Assembly: GCA_964553105.1 (NCBI GenBank) | Contig: CAZKJO010000056.1 | Location: 1-11,567, forward strand | Direction: 5' to 3' | From: Profundicola sp964553105 | GTDB taxonomy: Bacteria; Bacteroidota; Bacteroidia; Flavobacteriales; Weeksellaceae | DNA: 11,567 nucleotides | Part shown: positions 1-9,000 of the stretch, one piece after another | Numbering within the stretch: position 1 is the stretch's first letter | How the letters are laid out: each line of letters starts with the position of its first letter | Translations under genes and position numbers: made by a program | Notes under the pieces: generated by a model | What the model saw: only the letters and a program-made list of their open reading frames with translations | Told to the model about the DNA's origin: nothing | Database searches by the model: none

Positions 1-3000
1 TGCTTCTGTTTATCCTGATTTTCGCCAGTCAGCAGGTGACAGCTCAGGCCCCAACCAATCCAGCGAGCAATGTTAATTTTAGCAGTCTGGACGGAGATCG
101 TTTTTATATGTCGTGGACCCGTGGCAACGGCAGTTCCCGCATTGTCATCGCCAAACAGGGCAGTCCTGTAACAGCGATTCCTTCTGATGGCACAAGTTAT
201 TCGGCAAATAATACTTTCGGCGACGGGAATGAATTACTGCCAGGAGAATTTGTGGTTTATAATGGAAGCGGTACCGGATTTTACTTAGAAGGTCTGAGTC
301 CGGACACGACCTATCATCTGGCCATTTATGAATACAATGGTTCCGCAGCCGGAATTCAGTTTCTTTCTACTGCCACGCATGCAAGTCAGGCGACGGTTAC
401 GGCTCCAACGGTTCAGACTTCCGGTCTGGGTATTTCTCAGATTACGGGAAGTGCTGCAAGAGTGGACTGGACCTCAGGTGATGGTAACCGACGAATCTTA
501 TTGATTAAGGCCGATAGTCCGGTGGATTATTCCCCTATTGATTTGCAGACCTATAATTATTACTACGGCAATACACTTCATTCCTACCACCAAATAGGTA
601 GTACAGGGAATTACACAGCCTATTCGGGAACAGGCAGCTATGTCAATTTAAGTGGGTTGCAGCCAAATACGACCTATCATATCGCGGCCTTTGAATTCAA
701 TGGAAATTTAGGACCGGTATATCTTGTTCCTGGCAGTACCAGTAGTTTCACTACAGCTTCAACACCTGCAGCGCAGCCTACGAATTTGAATTTCAGCAGT
801 ATAGATTCACAAAGATTTTATTTCTCATTTAACAGGAGCGATGCGAATGCCTATTTGGTCGTAGCTTCGGAAAATCCTATTACTGGAACGCCTGTAAACG
901 GAACAACTTATACCGGTAATACCGAATTTGGAAATGCGTCAGCGTCTCAACTCAATCCGGGCGAATATGTGATTTCTTCATCAAATACCAATTCATTTAC
1001 CATGACCGGCCTGGAGGCAGCGACCACCTATTACATTAAGATATTTGCGTACAACAGTGCTGCAGGTGAAACGTATTATTTACAAAGTAATCCACTTTCG
1101 GGTTCACAGAGCACCCTGTCCCACCCTACCGTGCAGACATCGGGCATAACTTTCAGCAATATAACCGGACAGGCTGCACGAGCAGACTGGACCAATGGAA
1201 ACGGATCCCGCAGGATACTGCTCATCAAAGAAGGCAGTGCGGTTGATTTTACCCCGGTGGATTTCGAAACTTATAATTATTATTATTCCAATACATTTCA
1301 TTCCTACCACCAGATTGGTAGCACCGGAAATTATACGGCTTACTCCGGTTCCGGTAGTTATGTAAATATGAGTGGTTTACAGCCAAATACCACTTATCAT
1401 GTAGCGGCATTTGAGTACAATGGTAATCAAGGGCCCTTGTATCTGGTGCCGGGCAGCACATCGAGTTTCACTACATCAAGTATTCCTACGGCGCAACCCA
1501 CCAATTTATCCTTCTATAATATTGGAGGAGCACAAATGCGAATGCAGTTCAACATAAGTGACGCGTCGAATTATCTGATGGTGGCATCAGAAAATCCCAT
1601 AACTGGCACGCCGGCATCAGGGGTAACCTACACCGCTTCAGGTGAATGGGGAGATCCTGCGGCTTCTGTCTTGAATACCGGAGAACAGGTTATTTCGGCT
1701 GGTACAGCACGCACAAATATTAATCTCTCGGGATTGAATCCCTCTACAACCTATTATATTGCAGTTTTTGCGTATAATATTACAGGCGGGGAGCCACAAT
1801 ACCTCACCACGAATCCCTTAACAGGCTCGCAATCCACGGCTACCTACCCCACCGTTCAAACCTCCAATCTAACTGTTGATAATGTGACTGGGAGCAGTCT
1901 CAGACTCAACTGGACACGTGGTAATGGTAATAATGTTTTGATCATAGGACGTGCCGGAGGTCCCGTCAATGTTACGCCTGAGGATTTGGTAACCTATAAT
2001 GCATATTACTCCAGTTTCGGAAACAGTTATGATCAAATTGGTGATACAGACAACTATGGGGTTTATAATTCATCCGGTACTTCCAGAACAATAACCGGAC
2101 TGACACCTGGCGTAACCTATCATTTTACAGCTTTTGAACATAATGGAACGGAAACTCCGCTGTATTTAACGCCAGGTATTTCGACCAGCCAAATCACACT
2201 GGCTTATCCTGAAAACCAACCAACGAATCTAAGTTTTTATAGTGTTGAAGGAAACCGTTTCTACGGAAGCTTTTCGGGAAGTGGCGCACAACGTTACCTT
2301 GTTGTGGCATCTGAAAATCCAATTACGGCTATTCCGGATGAAGCATTGTCTTATACTGCCAGCTCCACTTTTGGAGCCGGGGATGAAATGAGTGAAGGCG
2401 TGTTTGTAATTCAAAATAATCAATCTACCTCGTTTTTAATGAGCGGTCTCGAACCTGCTACAAATTATTATGTGCAGGTATTCGCTTATAATTTCTCTGG
2501 AGATAATAATTATTATCTGACTGAAGACCCACTCAGTGGCAGTCAATCAACGATTGGTGCACCGAGCCTGCAGGCCAGTAACGGACTGGTGTTCAACCGC
2601 AGCGCCAATTCACTCGGCATCAACTGGACGCGCGGAAACGGTAACAGGATCATCGTCGTTGCCCGGGAAGGAGAAGCTGTAACGGATGATCCGCTGGATT
2701 TAACTTCATATTCTGCCTCTTCAAATTTCAATAGTAGTACATGGTATCAGCTATCTGAAGGTAACAAGATAGTTTATAACGGAACGGGTTCGCAAGTACA
2801 AATTACTAACCTGAATGAAGACACTACCTATCATTTCGCCCTGTATGAATACAACGGCAGCAGTTATCCTGTCTATCTGAAACCGGCTTATCGATTTGCT
2901 GCCTCTACGTTTGGCAGCCTGCCTACTGTTCAGACTTCAAATGCGACTTTCACCAATATTGGTGCCAGTCAGGCAACGGTTAATTTCACCGCCGGTAATG

Positions 3001-6000
3001 GCCCCTACAGGCTTGCGATAGCTAAAAAAGACAGCGAAATGACTTTTGAACCCACGAATGGATCGGAATATACAGCCAACAATGCATTTGGTAATTCCAC
3101 CAACCTGGGAAGTAACACATTTGCCGTATTTAATGGGATGAATGAAACTTTTGTGATGCAGAATCTGGAACCAAGTTCTACCTATTTCATCAGATTTTTT
3201 GAATATAATTATAACGAAGCAGGTCAGCAATATCTGACACCAGGTTATACCGCATCGTTCAGTACGCCTTCGATCCCGACTATGGCAGCGGATAATCTGC
3301 AGATTACTGAAACCACCGAAACCACGGCTACCCTGAGCTGGCAAAATGGTAATGGAAATGCCAGAATCGTTGTCATGCGTGATGCTTCAACGGGTGGAAC
3401 AATGCCTCAACCACAACATGGAGTAGTCTATAGTGCCAGTGCTGAATTTGGCTCAGGGGATGCTTTTGGCAGTGGATATGTAATTTATAACGGCTCTGGT
3501 AATACAGTGTCAATTTCAGATTTTACCTGGGATACGGCGTATGACGTCTTTATATTTGAATATAATGGAAATCAGCAAAATCCGGTTTATCAGCCAACCG
3601 GTTATCAAACTCAAATTACCATTACAGAAGATGTTTGCCCTGAAGAATATGTTTTTGATTTTCCCACCACCTACTGTAAAGATGAAACTCCACCGGAATT
3701 ACCGTTAATTTCAGAAAATGGTATTGAAGGAACATGGTCACCAGCGGTGATAGACACTTCGGTGGCGGGTTCTGTGGAGTATATCTTTACGCCTGACACA
3801 GATTGTGAACCTTTCTCGGTCATGGTGAATATTACTGCACCTGTGGTTCCTGTATTTAACATTGTAACTGAATATCAGACGGACGAAACGGCCGGAACCT
3901 TATCCCCTGTTTCCGCCAACGGCATCAGCGGTACATGGTCGCCTGCTATTATTGACACCATGTCACCCGGCACTACCGAATACACCTTCACACCAGATGA
4001 AGGACAGTGTGCTGCAGCATACAGTATTACCGTTGTCGTGACTGATTGTCCTGCACCTGAATTTGCGGGTATGTTACTTGAATACTGCCGAAATGATGTG
4101 GCCGATGTATTACCCAACGTTTCTGATAACGGTATCGAAGGAAGCTGGTCTCCTGCCTCCATAAATACCACCAATGCAGGAAACTTTACCTATACTTTCA
4201 CACCTTCGAATGGCTGTGACCCGGTGAGCTTTGAGATTACCATCTTAATGCCACAAACGTGGTATGAAGATGCAGACGGCGATGGATTTGGAAATGCATC
4301 TGTTGTGCAGACTGCCTGTTCAAAACCAGAGGGTTTTGTGGCTGCAGCAGGTGACTGCGATGATACAGACGAGAATATTAACGCAGAGGCACAATTCTTT
4401 TCTTACTCCGGAAATCCTGGATTTGTAAATACTTTGGTGAGTCCATTAACGGGTGCTCCAACAGATGAATATCAATTACAGGTGGTTTTCACCGATACGC
4501 GAAATATAATGCCGGCATTTGGTTATCCAAGAATCATCTTTGATTATAATGCCGATGGTATTTATAATACCTTAAATGATAAAACCATTGTTTTGGGCGA
4601 GGGTGACAGTTCGGATACAACAATTTCTGATGGGAAATTATATGTTGGAACTATCTCACCTTTGGAGCCGAACAGGAACTATAATATTTTTGCAGAAGTG
4701 ATGATCAATGGTTGTCCGATCATATTTGGTCCATTCGACGCACCGGATGTTCTGATGCAGTCTGACATAGAAATCTTTGCGAATGATATTGTATTTGACA
4801 ATCCGAATCCGGATCCGTCAAGCCCGCTTCAAATTACAGCTACCATTCACAATAAGAGTGATTTACCTGCTGAAAATTTCGTGGTCGGCTTAATAAATCA
4901 ATGGGATCCCAATATTAACTATCCTGACCAAACGGTCACCTACATTGCACCAAATGGCTCTGCAGATGTTGTCTGGAACATTACAACACCTGATGAGATT
5001 GGCTGGATGCCAATGCAGGTTTCCATTGACAAAACCAATGTGATAGAGGAAAGCAATGAGCTGGATAACACCGCCGTAAGGCCATTTACCAATGGTGATT
5101 ATAACATACCAGGGGCTATTGCCGTTGACATCAATGTTTCACCGGCCGTTGTGTCTCCAAATCATCCAAGTGTATATGTTTCAGGATATGCTTATTATAT
5201 TGACACCGCGGTGCCACTTGAAGACCCAAGTGTGGCAGGTGCAACCGTTACTATTTATGTTGAGCATCTGAATTCCAGCATACAGGTACACACCGACAGT
5301 AATGGTATATTCAGAACCTCCTTTAATGGAGCCACTACCCCAGGCACTTATGATGTGACTGCAGAAGTTACGGATTATACGTTAACCGGCAGTGGTACAG
5401 ATAACTATGAGGTTGTCTTTACGGAAGTGGCGGACTGGAGAATTCGGGTCATCTATGATGACAATTCCATTTTGGAAGGTGAGACTACCAGCGGAACAAT
5501 TACGGTGACCAATAACGGAAATCAAAATTTACCTGAAACAGTGGTTGACTTTACGCAAAATGGAGGAAACCCAATGTTACCTTCCTCTTACAGTGTTCCT
5601 GCATTGAATGCAGGTGAATCTCATATGATTGACCTGGAGGACATGACATTCTCTACACCAGGAAATTACAGTATCTGTGGTACAATTAATTTAGATAATG
5701 TATTCCCGGAAACTTATTTAAATAATAATTCATCTTGTGATTATTTAAATGTTTTACCTGCTTTACCAGATCTTATTTCCTATTCGGGACCGCAGGGTAC
5801 TGGTTATTTCTGTAACACAAATCCACATCCTTCTTTCTCGATCCGAAACATTGGACACGTTCCTTCCGGAAGTTTTAGTGTTGAGGTTGATGTATTCGAG
5901 GGATCTAGCTTGATAACTACAGAAACCTTTGAAATGGAAAGTTTAAATCCATCACAAATTTCTACTGTAGATCTTGCGTATGCCTATCCGTCAGAAGGAA

Positions 6001-9000
6001 ATTACAGTTTTACTGTAAGAGTGGATGTTCCATTGGCTACCAATGGCGTGGTTACAGAACTTAACGAAAGTAATAATACGGCAGGTTACAGCCGTACTTT
6101 GACGGAGTGTAAGCCTGACTTAACGGTTTCCGGCTGTGGTTCAGGCATGAAAGTGGAACCGATTGACCCGGGTAATGCTTCTAATAACAATTACACAGCT
6201 ACTATTCGCAACACAGGGAATGCCACCGCCTTCGCTCCATTTGATGTTAGTTTCAATGTTTTGAACGGAGCCAGCGAAACGGTGACAGTGAATAATGATC
6301 TGGCACCCGGCCAATCTGTTGTAGTAACAGTCATTATGCCATTTGCCGGATTTAATGAGCAGTTGGATGTAGTAGCAGATTCAGGAAATATTATTAATGA
6401 ATTCAATGAAAATAACAATATGAACGGAAGCATGCTGTGTCATGAATTCTATCTTACCCCGCCACCATGTGGTGCATCAGGCGATCAGTTCTGGGGGCAG
6501 GATGAATTTATACAATATTCAACAGTAGTACCGTGGATTGAATTAGGGAATAATTATCTCTATGCGGCTTCAGAAGTTAATGTGAAGTTTGAAATGGAAA
6601 CACCGTCTTCCGGTGGTTTCATTGAACTGGGTAACATTTTAGAAAACAATTTATTGGGTTGTGAATTTAGTTGTCATAATTTACATGAAGTATATTTAAA
6701 TACTTCTGTTGTATTCTCTGAAACCGGAACCTACCGATTCAGATGGACCGTGGATTCTGATAATGCATATGATGAATGTGATGAAGATAACAATGTGTTT
6801 ATCCGAACTGTGGAAGTAAAAAATCTTCCTGATATGCGGGTATTATCGCAATTCATAAATCCAAGTTCTTTGAATCCTGAGGTGAATGAGCTGATCACAT
6901 TTGATATCACTTATGAAAATATTGCCTTCCCTAACACAGGTCAGGAAATGGATTTTGATATTTATGTTGATGAAGTTCTGCTTCAACGTATTGAGAATGT
7001 ACCGGGATTATTCACCCATACGAATAATACAGTTCCCGTAACCGTTCCATGGTCTTCTAATGAAGCAGGTGCTCATATTGTTAGAATCGTGATTGATTCT
7101 AATCATGAGATTACCGAAGTAAGAGAAAACAACAATGAGGCCACTCGTGCTGTAATTGTAGGTGAAGCTTCCAACTTGTTCTTTACCTCATTGGCGGTAT
7201 CGGATGATGAACCTGCTTTAGGTCAAATTATTTCCATCGATGGTGTTATAGAAAATAATGGAGATATTGACGCCGCGGCAGATGTAGCATTCTACTATTT
7301 GGACATCAATGGAAATGAGCAATATTTAGGTTCATTACCGGTAAGTGTAAATGCAGGTGAACAGGTGAATGTTACAAAAGACTGGACCGTTAGCAATCCC
7401 GAAACATTCATTATTGCCAGAATTGTCAATACTTCAGTCATTGAATTTGATGAAAATGACAACGAAGCTACCGTGGAACTTGGCGCAGGCATGACGCTTG
7501 AGTTTAGCTCTACCTTGGCATGTGCTACGGAAGACACCTTAGGAAGTGCAACGGTAAATGTTGTAAATGGCAGTGGTGATTATACGTTCAGCTGGAACAT
7601 TGGTGATACTACCGAGACCATTCAACAACCGGCAGGCACTTATATTATCACAGTTACAGATAATGAATCAGGTGAAATCGTCACTGGATTTGTAACCATC
7701 TTCAATGATGAGGCTTGTACAGACTATTGTCCGGATGATCCTGAATTAACCTCACCTGTCGTTCCGGTGTTCAATTCAATTATGTCAGCTTATTGTCAAG
7801 ATGATAACGCCTTTGATCTGCCTGCTACAGATGACAATAATATCAGCGGAACATGGCTACCGGCTTCAATAGATACTTCAACACCGGGGACATTTACTTA
7901 TGTATTTACACCCGATATTGAATGTTCGCAGACATTTGAAATTGAAATCACCATTCATCCATCAAGTGTTTGGTATCAGGATGCAGATGGCGACGGTTTT
8001 GGTAATGAAGCTGTTTCTGTAACTGCCTGTGCACAGCCAGATGGATATGTGGCAGAAGCCGGTGACTGTGATGACAGTGACAATACCATCTACCCGGGTG
8101 CAACAGAAATCCCGAACGACGGTATCGACCAGGATTGTGACGGTTCTGATCTGGTAGTTGTCATCGACGGAGATAATGACGGTGTGGCTGATGACGCAGA
8201 TAACTGTCCTAATACCTATAACCCGGACCAGGAAGACCTTGACGGTGACGGTATTGGTGACGCCTGTGACGATGACATAGACGGTGATGGTGTTCTTAAT
8301 GAGGACGATTGTGATCCATATGATGCATCAGTAGGTGCAGGTACGGTATGGTATCAGGATGCAGATGGTGACGGTTTTGGTAATGAAGCTGTTTCTGTAA
8401 CTGCCTGTGCACAGCCAGATGGATATGTGGCAGAAGCCGGTGACTGTGATGACAGTGACAATACCATCTACCCGGGTGCAACAGAAATCCCGAACGACGG
8501 TATCGACCAGGATTGTGACGGTTCTGATTGGATCGTTATCGAATTTGACTGCCCTGCATTAGAGGCTAACTTCGGTGATGCTTGTGATGACGGTGATGCA
8601 ACGACCGAGAATGACATGATCAATGAAAATTGTGAATGTGAAGGTACGCCAGTACAGACAAGTGATGCTGACGGTGACGGTGTAGCTGATGACGTAGATA
8701 ATTGTCCTAATACCTATAACCCAGACCAGGCTGATGGTAACGGTGATGGTCTTGGCGATGCGTGTGAAGCTTGTGACGTGCCTTATATGGTAGAATTAAC
8801 CAGAACCAGCGATACAACGGCAACGTTCACCGCAGGTAACTCTGTGTGGCACTACCAAGGTACCGCCAACAGAGCTGGCAGACCTCTACGTCCTTATCCA
8901 ATGTATGGTATGAATGACATGACTGTTCCACATACGCAGTATGCTTTGGTCCCAGCTTTCGAATATGATGTTTGGTTGAGAACGATCTGTGATGATGGAT

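Noticed and set aside
36..38. GTG at 36 as the start codon of the giant gene
   Set aside because: The frame is open to the edge of the window, and the codons before it encode the hydrophobic core of a signal peptide; starting at 36 would leave only part of the cleavage site.
2937..3344. Minus-strand open frame of 135 codons
   Set aside because: It lies wholly within the FN3 array of the giant gene, and its translation has no domain-like pattern; it is a shadow of the coding strand.
7491..7720. Gliding motility adhesin SprB itself
   Set aside because: Only one SprB-type repeat is present, and the sorting domain is type A, whereas SprB has many repeats and a type B ending.
8166..8334. Dockerin or EF-hand domain
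   Set aside because: The DxDxDG loops follow the spacing of thrombospondin type 3 repeats (NCP..NPDQ, GDAC) and lack the helices and paired layout of dockerin.
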